Below are positions 9,018-17,687 of a stretch of 64,000 nucleotides of DNA, one piece after another. The stretch's first letter is position 1. Every line of letters starts with the position of its first letter. The notes beneath the pieces were generated by a model. It was given only the letters and a program-made list of their open reading frames with translations, searched no databases and was not told the origin of the DNA. The translations under genes were made by a program, and so were the position numbers. The DNA is from Sphingomonas hominis (GTDB lineage: Bacteria; Pseudomonadota; Alphaproteobacteria; Sphingomonadales; Sphingomonadaceae): the NCBI RefSeq assembly GCF_013328205.1, contig NZ_JABULH010000002.1, positions 124,001 to 188,000 of the forward strand, in the 5' to 3' direction.

Positions 9018-10181
9018 GTGACTGATACGACTGCCGCTCCCGCCACGGGTGCGTCCCTCTCTGCTGCTGGCAAACCCGCCACCAAGCCGGCGCGTCCGCA
9101 TTTCTCGTCCGGACCCTGCGCCAAGCCGCCGGGCTACGATCCCGCCAAACTCGCCACCGACGTGCTCGGGCGCTCGCACCGTTCCAAGCTCGGCAAGCAG
9201 CGGCTGCAATATTGCATCGACCTGATGCGCGAGCTGCTCCGCCTGCCCGACACGCATCGGATCGGCATCGTTCCCGGTTCTGACACTGGCGCGTACGAGA
9301 TGGCGATGTGGACGATGCTGGGCGCGCGCCCGGTGACCGCACTCGCGTGGGAGAGTTTTGGCGAGGGCTGGGTGACCGACGCGGTCAAGCAGCTCAAGAT
9401 CGATCCGACCGTAATCCGCGCCGATTACGGGCAATTGCCCGATCTCGCGCAGGTCGATTGGTCGAACGACGTATTGTTCACCTGGAACGGCACCACCAGC
9501 GGCGTGCGCGTGCCGAACGGCGACTGGATCGCCGACGACCGTGAAGGGCTGTCGTTCGCCGACGCCACCTCGGGCGTGTTCGCCTACGATCTGCCGTGGG
9601 ACAAGATCGATGTGGCGACCTTCTCGTGGCAGAAGGTGCTGGGCGGCGAAGGCGCGCACGGCGTGCTGATCCTGGGGCCCCGCGCGGTCGAGCGGCTGGA
9701 AAGCTACACGCCGACGTGGCCGTTGCCCAAGGTGTTCCGCCTGGTGAGCAAGGGCAAGCTGTCTGAGGGCATCTTCAAGGGCGAGACGATCAACACGCCC
9801 TCGATGCTCGCTGTCGAGGACGCGATCTGGTCGCTCGAATGGGCGAAGTCGCTCGGCGAAGATGGGCTGATCGCGCGCTCCGATGCCAATGCCACCGCGC
9901 TCGACCGGATCGTGGCCGAGCGTGACTGGCTGGGGCACCTGGCCGAGGACGAGGCGTCGCGGTCGAAGACCAGCGTCTGCCTGACGGTCGCGGGCGCGGA
10001 CGAGGCGCTGATCAAGAAAATGGCGTCGCTGCTCGAGGCGGAAGGCGCGGCGTACGACGTGGCGGGTTACCGCGATGCGCCGCCGGGACTGCGCATCTGG
10101 TGCGGTGCCACGGTGGATACCGCCGATATCGAGGCGCTCGGGCCGTGGCTCGACTGGGCTTACGCGCAGGCGCGCGCCTGA
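9018..10181 (+). CDS. serC: Phosphoserine aminotransferase
   Basis: SerC converts 3-phosphohydroxypyruvate to phosphoserine with glutamate, the second step of serine synthesis. The 387-residue product has the PLP lysine in FSWQKVLGGEGAHG, the phosphate-binding GSDTGAYEMAMW segment and substrate residues in PARPHFSSGPCAKPPG. The GTG at 9018 is preferred because it follows GAGGAG. A longer frame starting at 8931 would run through the leader hairpins. serA follows 146 bp downstream across a repeat pair. Confidence 0.95.
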   Translation: MTDTTAAPATGASLSAAGKPATKPARPHFSSGPCAKPPGYDPAKLATDVLGRSHRSKLGKQRLQYCIDLMRELLRLPDTHRIGIVPGSDTGAYEMAMWTMLGARPVTALAWESFGEGWVTDAVKQLKIDPTVIRADYGQLPDLAQVDWSNDVLFTWNGTTSGVRVPNGDWIADDREGLSFADATSGVFAYDLPWDKIDVATFSWQKVLGGEGAHGVLILGPRAVERLESYTPTWPLPKVFRLVSKGKLSEGIFKGETINTPSMLAVEDAIWSLEWAKSLGEDGLIARSDANATALDRIVAERDWLGHLAEDEASRSKTSVCLTVAGADEALIKKMASLLEAEGAAYDVAGYRDAPPGLRIWCGATVDTADIEALGPWLDWAYAQARA

Positions 10182-10193
10182 TTTCTTCGTAAG

Positions 10194-10228
10194 CCCTCTC
10201 CCCTGTGGGGAGAGGGTTGGGTGAGGGG
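10194..10228 (+). repeat. Palindromic REP-like element, copy 1 (forward)
   Basis: The unit begins with CCCTCTCCCC, a short loop and GGGGAGAGGG, then GTTGGGTGAGGGG. The same unit recurs inverted at 10262-10297, forward again at 11922-11956 and inverted at 12335-12370. It lies 12 bp after the serC stop. Confidence 0.9.
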
Positions 10229-10261
10229 CTGTCCGAGGCGCTGTTCTCGGTGAGACACAAA

Positions 10262-10297
10262 CCCCTCACCCCGACCCTCTCTCCGAAGGGGAGAGGG
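10262..10297 (-). repeat. Palindromic REP-like element, copy 2 (inverted)
   Basis: This copy runs CCCCTCACCCC then CCCTCTCTCC-GAA-GGGGAGAGGG, the reverse complement of copy 1 with small changes. Copies 1 and 2 form an inverted pair of 104 bp with a 33-bp spacer between serC and serA, and end 30 bp before the serA start. Confidence 0.9.
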
Positions 10298-10327
10298 AGC
10301 CATTCACTCCCACACCGGAGCTTTCCC

Positions 10328-11905
10328 ATGCCGAAGGTACTGATTTCCGACAAGATGGACCCGCGCGCGGCGCAGATCTTCCGTGAGCGCGGCGTCGAGG
10401 TGGACGAGATCACCGGCAAGACGCCCGATGAGCTGAAGGCGATCATCGGCGATTACGACGGGCTCGCGATCCGTTCCTCGACCAAGGTGACTGCCGACAT
10501 CCTCGAGCACGCGACCAATCTGAAGGTCGTCGGTCGCGCCGGCATCGGCGTCGACAACGTCGACATTCCGGCGGCGTCCGCGAAGGGCGTGGTGGTGATG
10601 AACACGCCGTTCGGCAATTCGATCACCACCGCCGAGCACGCCATCGCGCTGATGTTCGCGCTGGCGCGGCAATTGCCCGAGGCGGACGCGTCGACGCAGG
10701 CGGGCAAGTGGGAGAAGAACCGCTTCATGGGGGTCGAGCTGACCTCCAAGACGCTGGGGCTGATCGGCGCAGGCAATATCGGCTCGATCGTTGCGGACCG
10801 CGCACGCGGGTTGAAGATGCGCGTGATTGCGTTCGATCCGTTCCTCACCCCCGAGCGCGCGGTCGAGATCGGCGTCGAGAAGGTGACGCTCGATGAGCTG
10901 CTTAGCAGAGCCGACTTCATCACGCTGCACACGCCGCTGACCGACCAGACGCGCAACATCCTGTCCGCCGAGAACATCGCCAAGACCAAGAAGGGCGTGC
11001 GGATCATCAACTGCGCGCGCGGCGGGCTGATCGACGAGGCGGCATTGAAGGATGCGCTCGATTCAGGCCAGGTCGCGGGCGCGGCGCTCGACGTGTTCGT
11101 CGAGGAGCCGGCAAAGGCGTCGCCGCTGTTCGGCACGCCCAATTTCGTCTCCACTCCGCACCTGGGCGCGTCGACGACCGAGGCGCAGGTCAACGTCGCG
11201 ATCCAGGTGGCGGAGCAGATGGCCGACTACCTCGTCTCGGGCGGCGTCACCAACGCGCTCAACATGCCGAGCCTGTCGGCGGAGGAAGCACCCAAGTTGA
11301 AGCCGTATATGGCGCTGGCGGAGAAGCTCGGCAGCCTGGTCGGGCAGCTGTCGACCGGCGCGATCGACCGTATTTCGGTCCATACCGAGGGTGCGGCGGC
11401 CGAGCTCAACCAGAAGCCGATCACGAGCGCGGTGCTCGCCGGCTTCCTGCGCACGCAGACTGCGACCGTGAACATGGTCAATGCGCCGCTGCTCGCGCGC
11501 GACCGCGGCGTCGAGGTGCGCGAGATCAGGAGCGAGCGCGAGGGCGACTATCACACGCTGGTGCGCGTTTCGGTCCGCACCGCGGACGGCGAGCGCTCGG
11601 TCGTCGGAACGCTGTTCGGCGATGCTGCGCCGCGGCTGGTCGAGCTGTTCGGGATCAAGGTCGAGGCCGATCTGGCCGGGCCGATGCTCTACGTCGTCAA
11701 CGAGGACGCACCGGGGTTCATCGGGCGGTTGGGTACCTTGCTGGGCGAGGCGGGGGTCAACATCGGGACCTTCCACTTGGGGCGGCGTCAGGCCGGCGGT
11801 GAGGCGGTGCTGCTGCTGTCGGTTGACGAGGCGGTCGAAGGGGACCTGCTCGGGCGCGTCAAGGCGCTGCCCGGGGTGAAAACCGCGATGGGGCTGACGT
11901 TCTGA
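10328..11905 (+). CDS. serA: D-3-phosphoglycerate dehydrogenase (long, ACT-containing type)
   Basis: SerA oxidises 3-phosphoglycerate with NAD, committing carbon to serine. The 525-residue product has the full long form: N-terminal substrate/NAD domain with the Rossmann segment GLIGAGNIGSIVADRARG (near residue 150) and the catalytic region VRIINCARGGLIDEAAL, an intervening domain (about 315-450), and a C-terminal ACT domain with LYVVNEDAPGFIGRLGTLL, the usual site of serine feedback. ATG at 10328 follows CGGAG. A longer in-frame start would translate the upstream repeat pair and is rejected. Confidence 0.96.
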   Translation: MPKVLISDKMDPRAAQIFRERGVEVDEITGKTPDELKAIIGDYDGLAIRSSTKVTADILEHATNLKVVGRAGIGVDNVDIPAASAKGVVVMNTPFGNSITTAEHAIALMFALARQLPEADASTQAGKWEKNRFMGVELTSKTLGLIGAGNIGSIVADRARGLKMRVIAFDPFLTPERAVEIGVEKVTLDELLSRADFITLHTPLTDQTRNILSAENIAKTKKGVRIINCARGGLIDEAALKDALDSGQVAGAALDVFVEEPAKASPLFGTPNFVSTPHLGASTTEAQVNVAIQVAEQMADYLVSGGVTNALNMPSLSAEEAPKLKPYMALAEKLGSLVGQLSTGAIDRISVHTEGAAAELNQKPITSAVLAGFLRTQTATVNMVNAPLLARDRGVEVREIRSEREGDYHTLVRVSVRTADGERSVVGTLFGDAAPRLVELFGIKVEADLAGPMLYVVNEDAPGFIGRLGTLLGEAGVNIGTFHLGRRQAGGEAVLLLSVDEAVEGDLLGRVKALPGVKTAMGLTF

Positions 11906-11921
11906 GCTGATGTTTGTGAAG

Positions 11922-11956
11922 CCCTCTCCCCTGTGGGGAGAGGGTTGGGTGAGGGG
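11922..11956 (+). repeat. Palindromic REP-like element, copy 3 (forward), left boundary of DUF559 cassette
   Basis: The copy is identical in layout to copy 1 (CCCTCTCCCC-TGT-GGGGAGAGGG then GTTGGGTGAGGGG). It starts 17 bp after the serA stop and ends 35 bp before the DUF559 start codon. Its left flank (GTGAAG) resembles that of copy 1 (CGTAAG), so the repeat may extend slightly further left. Confidence 0.9.
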
Positions 11957-11991
11957 TTGCGCCAGACGCTGCCCTCCGAAATGATCCTGTT

Positions 11992-12384
11992 GTGAAAACT
12001 GATCCCGTCCCTCGCGACCGCGCCCGTCGTCCGCGGCGCGAGATGACTGAGCCGGAACGGCGATTGTGGTCGGTTCTCCGTAACCGCCACCTGCACGGGG
12101 TCAAATTCTCTCGCCAAGTCGTCATTGGCAGCTACATCGCCGACTTCTGTGCGCGCGAACACGTCCTGATCGTGGAGGTTGACGGCGACACCCACGCAGG
12201 CGACGGAGCGCGTGACGAGCGACGGACGGCGTGGCTCGCTGCACAAGGCTATCGTGTGATCCGGTTCACCAACGCGGACGTGATGAGTAATCTGGAGGGC
12301 GTTCTTTACGCCATCGACGTGGCGCTTGGGGCGGCCCCTCACCCCAGCCCTCTCCCCGCAGGGGAGAGGGGGCAGATAGCATGA
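11992..12384 (+). CDS. DUF559 endonuclease-like protein, bracketed by inverted repeats
   Basis: The 130-residue protein has a basic start (RDRARRPRREMTEPERRLW) and the DUF559 core: RQVVIGSYIADF, LIVEVDGDTH and the end motif GYRVIRFTNADVMSNLEGVL. The acidic residues in IADF and VEVDG fit a PD-(D/E)xK, Vsr-like nuclease fold. No function is established for the family. The last dozen residues (PHPSPLPAGERG) are translated from repeat copy 4, and the TGA stop overlaps the hisZ ATG in ATGA. It starts with GTG without a clear ribosome-binding site. The core is intact, with no frameshift. It looks like an insertion between serA and hisZ. Confidence 0.8.
   Translation: MKTDPVPRDRARRPRREMTEPERRLWSVLRNRHLHGVKFSRQVVIGSYIADFCAREHVLIVEVDGDTHAGDGARDERRTAWLAAQGYRVIRFTNADVMSNLEGVLYAIDVALGAAPHPSPLPAGERGQIA
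12335..12370 (-). repeat. Palindromic REP-like element, copy 4 (inverted), right boundary of DUF559 cassette
   Basis: CCCCTCACCCC then CCCTCTCCCC-GCA-GGGGAGAGGG. It is the inverted partner of copy 3, lies inside the 3' end of the DUF559 frame, and its final GGGGAGAGGG ends 10 bp before the hisZ start codon, so it can act as that gene's ribosome-binding site. Confidence 0.9.
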
Positions 12385-13478
12385 CCGCGCTTCTTCCCGA
12401 GGGTTTGCGCGACCGGCTGCCGCCGCATGCCGATGCTGCCGCGGCGATCGAGGCGCGCGTGCTCGCCGCGGTCGGCCTGCACGGTTACGAGCGCGTCGAT
12501 CCGCCGCTCGCCGAATATGCCGAGAGCCTCGCGACGCGGCTCAAGGACGGCGGATTGAACGACGCGGTGCGCTTCGTCGATCCGGTGTCGCAGCGCACGC
12601 TGGCGGTGCGGCCCGACCTGACTGCGCAGGTCGCGCGGATCGCAGCCACGCGGATGGCGCACCATCCGCGCCCGGTGCGCCTCAGCTACGCCGGCTCGAT
12701 CCTGAAACTGCGCGGCGGGCAGTTGTCGCCCGCGCGCGAGCTGCGCCAGATCGGGGCCGAGCTGATCGGGCTCGACTCGGTCGCCGCCGCGCGCGAGGTC
12801 GTGACCGTTGCGGTCGAGGCGCTTGAAGCAGCGGGCGTGTCGGGCGTGTCGATCGACTTCACATTGCCCGACCTGGTTGACGCGCTCGCCGCCGGGGCGA
12901 TGCCGGTTGCGGCCGAGCAGCTCGCATCCTTACGCGAGCGACTGGACGCAAAGGACGCGGGCAGCGTCGCGCAGATCGCACCCGCCTATCTGCCGCTGGT
13001 CGAGGCCGCTGGGCCGTTCGACCAGGCGCTGGCGCGGCTGCGCGCGTTCGACACCGCCGGCGTGCTGGCGTCGCGGCTCGACGGCCTGGCCGAGATCGCG
13101 CGTGCGGTCGACGGGCGCGTCGCGCTGACGCTCGACCCGACCGAGCGGCACGGTTTCGAATATCAGACCTGGCTCGGCTTCTCGCTGTTCGCGCGTGGCG
13201 CGGGTGCGGAGGTCGGACGCGGCGGCACTTATACGATCGTCCATGAGGGCGGCGCGGAAGAAGCCGCGACCGGCTTCTCGCTCTACGGTGACCGGCTGGC
13301 GAGCGAACCCGCGCCCGAGCGGCGGCGCCTGTTCCTGCCGCTCGGCACGCCGGCGACCGACGCGGCGCGGATGCGCGCGCACGGGTGGGTGACGGTCGCC
13401 GCGCTGGACGCGGGGGACACGTGCGCGGCGCAATTGTGCACGCATCGCTACGCGGACGGGGACGCGCAACCGGTATAG
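12381..13478 (+). CDS. hisZ: ATP phosphoribosyltransferase regulatory subunit
   Basis: HisZ is a histidyl-tRNA-synthetase-like protein that activates the short catalytic subunit HisG in the first step of histidine synthesis. The 365-residue product shows class II synthetase-like motifs: LPEGLRDRLPPHADAA at the start, RPDLTAQVARIAATRM (motif 2 region) and RGGTYTIVHEGG near the end. It lacks the anticodon-binding domain of true HisRS. Its ATG overlaps the DUF559 stop. hisG is not in the window. Confidence 0.88.
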   Translation: MTALLPEGLRDRLPPHADAAAAIEARVLAAVGLHGYERVDPPLAEYAESLATRLKDGGLNDAVRFVDPVSQRTLAVRPDLTAQVARIAATRMAHHPRPVRLSYAGSILKLRGGQLSPARELRQIGAELIGLDSVAAAREVVTVAVEALEAAGVSGVSIDFTLPDLVDALAAGAMPVAAEQLASLRERLDAKDAGSVAQIAPAYLPLVEAAGPFDQALARLRAFDTAGVLASRLDGLAEIARAVDGRVALTLDPTERHGFEYQTWLGFSLFARGAGAEVGRGGTYTIVHEGGAEEAATGFSLYGDRLASEPAPERRRLFLPLGTPATDAARMRAHGWVTVAALDAGDTCAAQLCTHRYADGDAQPV

Positions 13479-13563
13479 GCGTCCCTGCCGGACTCGTGCT
13501 CGTCGGCACGACCGTTCGGCTCGTGCGTTCCCGCAGCCATCGTCAGCAGACAGGGTGCGAGAG

Positions 13564-14535
13564 ATGGGCAGGATGATCGACGGCGTGTGGCACGCCGGCA
13601 AGGTGACGGAGGACAGCGCGAAAGGCGCGTTCAAGCGGCAGGAATCAGGATTTCGCGACTGGGTGACCGCCGATGGTAGGCCGGGACCTGACGGGCAGGC
13701 CGCGCGACCGGCGGCGGCGGATCGTTACCATTTGTACGTCAGCCATGCCTGTCCATGGGCGCACCGGACGTTGATCGTCCGCGCGCTCAAGGGATTGGAG
13801 GCGATGATCCCGGTGTCCGTGGTGGACCCGGTGATGCTCGATGACGGCTGGACGTTCGAGACGACGCGTGGCGGCATGGGCGATCCGCTGCACGGCGCGG
13901 ACTTCCTTTGGCAAACCTACGCCCGCGCGCGCGACGGTTATTCCGGCAAGGTCACCGTGCCGGTGCTGTGGGACCGCGAGACGGAGACGATCGTCAGCAA
14001 CGAATCGGCGGAGATCATCCGCATGTTCAACACCGCCTTCGATCGGCTGGGCGCGGCGGACGGAGACTTCTACCCCGCCCAGTTGCGCACCGAGATCGAT
14101 GCGATCAACGACGACGTGTACGACCGCGTCAACAATGGCGTGTACAAGGCCGGCTTCGCGACGACGCAGCAGGCTTACGAGGAGGCAGTGCGCGGCGTGT
14201 TCGCCGCGCTGGACATGCTGGAGGAGCGGCTGCGCGGGCGCGAGTGGCTGGTCGGCGACCGAATGACCGAGGCCGACATTCGCCTGTTCACGACCTTGGT
14301 CCGTTTCGACGCCGTGTACCACGGCCATTTCAAGTGCAACGTCCGACGGGTCCAGGATTACCCGGCGATCGAGGCATTGCTTGAGCGCATGCTGGCGATC
14401 CCCGCGGTGGCCGGCACCGTCCACCTGGATCACATCAAGACGCATTATTATGCCAGTCACCGCGACCTGAACCCGTGCGGGATCGTCCCGCTCGGCCCCG
14501 ATCTGCCATGGGCGGGGCTTGTCGCCGGCGGTTGA
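13564..14535 (+). CDS. Xi-class glutathione S-transferase (glutathionyl-hydroquinone reductase, YqjG/ECM4 type)
   Basis: The 323-residue protein starts MGRMIDGVWHAG, as family members do, and carries the catalytic SHACPWAHR motif with Cys63, the position seen in E. coli YqjG. A SNESAEIIRMFN glutathione-binding motif follows, then an all-helical C-terminal domain. These enzymes reduce glutathionyl-hydroquinones with glutathione. It sits between hisZ and purA with 85 bp upstream and 110 bp downstream, so it appears to be an independent insert in a nucleotide/histidine gene stretch. Confidence 0.9.
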   Translation: MGRMIDGVWHAGKVTEDSAKGAFKRQESGFRDWVTADGRPGPDGQAARPAAADRYHLYVSHACPWAHRTLIVRALKGLEAMIPVSVVDPVMLDDGWTFETTRGGMGDPLHGADFLWQTYARARDGYSGKVTVPVLWDRETETIVSNESAEIIRMFNTAFDRLGAADGDFYPAQLRTEIDAINDDVYDRVNNGVYKAGFATTQQAYEEAVRGVFAALDMLEERLRGREWLVGDRMTEADIRLFTTLVRFDAVYHGHFKCNVRRVQDYPAIEALLERMLAIPAVAGTVHLDHIKTHYYASHRDLNPCGIVPLGPDLPWAGLVAGG

Positions 14536-14645
14536 CCTGACCTCTCGGCGCGGCTACCGCGCGCCCGACAATTCGGAACCGTTCGCGCGCCGAGCCCTGT
14601 CGAAGGGTGCGCGGATTGTACGCGGCAGGCGGAGTTCTGTATCTC

Positions 14646-15935
14646 ATGGCGAACGTAGCGGTGGTCGGCGCCCAATGGGGCGACGAGGGCAAGGGCAAGG
14701 TCGTCGACTGGCTGGCCGAGCGCGCCGACGTGGTCGTGCGCTTCCAGGGCGGGCACAATGCCGGTCACACGCTGGTGGTGGGCGAGAACGTCTACAAATT
14801 GTCGCTGCTGCCCTCGGGCATCGTGCGCGGCACGCCGTCGGTGATCGGCAATGGCGTGGTGCTCGATCCCTGGGCGCTGCGCGACGAGGTCGAGCGGCTG
14901 AGCGAGCAGGGGGTGCGCGCGACGCCCGATACGCTGCGTATCGCGGATACCTGCGCGCTGATCCTGCCGTTCCACCGCGATCTCGACGGTCTGCGCGAGG
15001 ATGCGAGCGGCGCGGGCAAGATCGGCACCACGCGGCGCGGGATCGGGCCGGCGTATGAGGACAAGGTCGGCAGGCGGGCGCTGCGCGTCTGCGATCTGGC
15101 GCACCTCGATGATCTCGGGCCGCAGCTCGACCGATTGTGTGCGCACCACGACGCGCTGCGTGCCGGCTTCGGCGAAGCGCCGATCGACCGCGCGCGCCTG
15201 CTCGCCGACCTGCGCGAGATCGCCGATTTCGTGCTGTCGTTCGCCAAGCCGGTGTGGCGCGACCTGAACGAGGCGCGCAGTGCCGGTCGCCGCATCCTGT
15301 TCGAGGGTGCGCAGGGCGTACTGCTCGACGTCGATCACGGCACCTACCCCTACGTCACTTCGTCGAACACGATCGCGGGCACCGCGGCGGGTGGGTCAGG
15401 GCTGGGGCCAGCGGCGGTCGGCTTCGTGCTGGGGATCGCCAAGGCGTACACCACCCGCGTCGGATCGGGGCCGTTCCCGACCGAGCTCGACGATGAGACG
15501 GGCGAGCGGCTCGGCACGCGCGGGCGCGAGTTCGGTACGGTGACGGGGCGCAAGCGTCGCTGCGGCTGGTTCGACGCGGTGCTGGTGCGCCAGTCGGCGG
15601 CGGTCAGCGGGATCACCGGAATCGCACTGACCAAGCTCGACGTGCTCGACGGGTTCGAGACGATCAGCATCTGTACCGGCTATCGCCTGCGCGGGGCTGA
15701 ACTCGATTATTACCCCGCCCACGCCAAGGATCAGGCCGAGGTAGAGCCGATCTACGAGGTTATGGAGGGCTGGGAAGGGTCGACCGCGGGAGCGCGGAGC
15801 TGGGCCGATCTGCCGGCGCAAGCGATCAAGTACATCCGCCGTGTCGAGGAGCTTATCCGTTGTCCGGTGGCGCTGGTATCGACCAGCCCGGAACGCGAAG
15901 ACACGATCCTGGTGCGCGATCCGTTCGCCGACTGA
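14646..15935 (+). CDS. purA: Adenylosuccinate synthetase
   Basis: PurA joins IMP and aspartate using GTP, the first committed step to AMP. The 429-residue product has [18 protein letters not shown] (GTP loop), the NAGHT motif, and a C-terminal [12 protein letters not shown]. The start ATG gives [10 protein letters not shown], the usual N-terminus; a GTG further upstream is rejected. A strong terminator begins 26 bp after the stop. Confidence 0.97.
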   Translation: MANVAVVGAQWGDEGKGKVVDWLAERADVVVRFQGGHNAGHTLVVGENVYKLSLLPSGIVRGTPSVIGNGVVLDPWALRDEVERLSEQGVRATPDTLRIADTCALILPFHRDLDGLREDASGAGKIGTTRRGIGPAYEDKVGRRALRVCDLAHLDDLGPQLDRLCAHHDALRAGFGEAPIDRARLLADLREIADFVLSFAKPVWRDLNEARSAGRRILFEGAQGVLLDVDHGTYPYVTSSNTIAGTAAGGSGLGPAAVGFVLGIAKAYTTRVGSGPFPTELDDETGERLGTRGREFGTVTGRKRRCGWFDAVLVRQSAAVSGITGIALTKLDVLDGFETISICTGYRLRGAELDYYPAHAKDQAEVEPIYEVMEGWEGSTAGARSWADLPAQAIKYIRRVEELIRCPVALVSTSPEREDTILVRDPFAD

Positions 15936-15960
15936 GCACTGCGCAACGGCTGAATAGGCA

Positions 15961-15986
15961 AAGGCCCGGGTGTGAACCCGGGCCTT
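15961..15986 (+). terminator. Rho-independent terminator after purA
   Basis: A perfect 11-bp stem, AAGGCCCGGGT with ACCCGGGCCTT around a GTGA loop, is followed by TTCGTCGTTTC. It lies between the convergent purA and repeat-protein genes and may serve both. Confidence 0.85.
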
Positions 15987-16010
15987 CGTCGTTTCGGCGC
16001 TGATCGAGGA

Positions 16011-16409
16011 TCAGAAACGCGGCGGCGTGGTGCCGGTCGTCGACCCCATCGTCCCGTTCGGCGTCATCGTGCTCGAGTTCGGCGTCATGGTGCTCGGCGT
16101 GGTCGAACGGGTGCGTGAGCGCGTACGCGACTGCGACCGGGACGAACGCGTGGTGCTGGTCGACGGCGTGCTCATCGTCGAGTCGGTCGTGGTGGTCGTC
16201 GACGTGCTGGGCGTCGTCTGATCCATCGTCCCCATCGTGCCGGTGGTGGAGCCCATGGTGCCCGTGGTCGAACCCATCGTACCGGTCGTGCTGCCCATGG
16301 TGCCGGTGGTCGAACCCATCCCGGTGCCGGTCGAGCCGCCGGTGGTCTGTGCCGAGGCAATGGCGGGAAGCGCGAGTGCTGCGGCGGCAATCGAAATCAT
16401 GATACGCAT
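16011..16409 (-). CDS. Secreted low-complexity protein with GSTTGTM repeats
   Basis: The 132-residue product has a signal peptide (MRIMISIAAAALALPAIASA, cleaved before QTT). After that, four tandem copies of the seven-residue unit GSTTGTM run from about residue 32 to 59, then a Thr/Ser tract, an Arg/Ser/Thr tract (RSQSRTRSRTRST), and TPNGTMGSTTGTTPPRF at the end. It starts after GGAGAG. No known domain is seen; composition points to a disordered envelope or periplasmic protein. The tandem array at 16228-16320 is likely to vary in copy number between strains. Confidence 0.72.
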   Translation of the reverse strand: MRIMISIAAAALALPAIASAQTTGGSTGTGMGSTTGTMGSTTGTMGSTTGTMGSTTGTMGTMDQTTPSTSTTTTTDSTMSTPSTSTTRSSRSQSRTRSRTRSTTPSTMTPNSSTMTPNGTMGSTTGTTPPRF

Positions 16410-16619
16410 GTGAGTCTCTCCTGTGAATTACCGCCACTAACGGCGTGCTCACCAAGACGTTCCCAGCGGATGTACGATTGCGAGCGGCAGGAGTTAGCGC
16501 ATCATCACCGCATTTGTACCAGTTATACTAGATAATCTACTTGGATGGTGCGCTGTCAGCCTTGCCGATATTAAGTCGATCATGCACCGCGCTCGTCGAG
16601 CATTACCCTGCCGAAACGA

Positions 16620-17687
16620 TTATCCACATTGCGCGCGGTGCAGCAGTGCCTGATCGGCGAGGACGAGCGCGACCATCGCCTCGACCACCGGCACGCCGCG
16701 GATGCCGACGCAGGGATCGTGGCGACCGCGCGTCGCGATCTCGGCCGCGGCGCCGTCGCGCGTGATCGTCTCGACCGGGGTTAGGATCGAGCTGGTCGGC
16801 TTGAACGCGACGCGCAACCGGATCGGCTGCCCGGTCGCGATCCCGCCCGCGATACCGCCGGCATGGTTGGCGAGGAACGCGGGGCCATTCGCGCCCGGTC
16901 GCATTCGGTCGGCATTCTCCTCGCCCGACAATGCGGCAGCGGCGAAGCCGTCACCGATCTCGACACCCTTGACCGCGTTGATCGACATGGCGGCGGCGGC
17001 TAGTTCGCTGTCGAGTTTGGCATAGAGCGGCGCGCCCCAGCCGGCGGGGACGCCAGTCGCCTCGCACGCCACCACCGCGCCGAGCGACGAGCCTGCCTTG
17101 CGCGCGGCATCGACCTTTTCCTCCCAGCGTGCCGCGGCGGCGGCGTCGGGGCAGAAGAACGGGTTGGCGTCGATTTGCGCGTCGTCGAAATTGGCCGGAT
17201 CGATCGTGTCGTCGCCTATCGCCTCGACCCAGGCGCGGATGCGAACCTGCGGCACGACCAGTCGCGCGACCGCGCCGGCGGCGACGCGCGACGCGGTCTC
17301 GCGCGCCGACGAGCGCCCGCCGCCGCGATAGTCGCGAAATCCATATTTGGCGTCATAGGCGTAATCGGCGTGGCCGGGGCGGTACGCCTGCGCGACCTCC
17401 GAATAATCCTTCGAACGTTGGTCGACGTTCTCGATCATCAGGCTGATCGGCGTACCAGTGGTGCGGCCGTCGAACACGCCCGACAGGATGCGTACCTGGT
17501 CGGGCTCACGCCGCTGCGTCGTGAAGCGCGAGGTGCCGGGTCGGCGGCGGTCGAGCCACGGCTGGATCGCGGCCTCATCGAGCGCGATGCCCGGCGGACA
17601 ACCGTCGACCACCGCGCCGATCGCGGGTCCGTGGCTCTCGCCCCAGGTGGTGAAGCGGAACACGCGGCCGAAGGTATTGTAGCTCAT
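16620..17687 (-). CDS. aroC: Chorismate synthase
   Basis: AroC eliminates phosphate from EPSP with reduced FMN to give chorismate, the branch point of aromatic synthesis. The 355-residue product begins [20 protein letters not shown] and has [39 protein letters not shown] and the C-terminal [19 protein letters not shown], all family signatures. ATG at 17687 overlaps the TGA of the acetyltransferase (ATGA), so it is the last gene of a coupled operon. Confidence 0.96.
   Translation of the reverse strand: MSYNTFGRVFRFTTWGESHGPAIGAVVDGCPPGIALDEAAIQPWLDRRRPGTSRFTTQRREPDQVRILSGVFDGRTTGTPISLMIENVDQRSKDYSEVAQAYRPGHADYAYDAKYGFRDYRGGGRSSARETASRVAAGAVARLVVPQVRIRAWVEAIGDDTIDPANFDDAQIDANPFFCPDAAAAARWEEKVDAARKAGSSLGAVVACEATGVPAGWGAPLYAKLDSELAAAAMSINAVKGVEIGDGFAAAALSGEENADRMRPGANGPAFLANHAGGIAGGIATGQPIRLRVAFKPTSSILTPVETITRDGAAAEIATRGRHDPCVGIRGVPVVEAMVALVLADQALLHRAQCG

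Noticed and set aside
16228-16320. Short regular repeats that could suggest a CRISPR array
   Set aside because: The 21-bp units are contiguous, have no spacers and encode GSTTGTM in frame within a signal-peptide protein.
16620-16628. A perfect DnaA box (TTATCCACA) at the end of aroC
   Set aside because: It is single and lies over a stop codon without an AT-rich element or further boxes; most likely chance.
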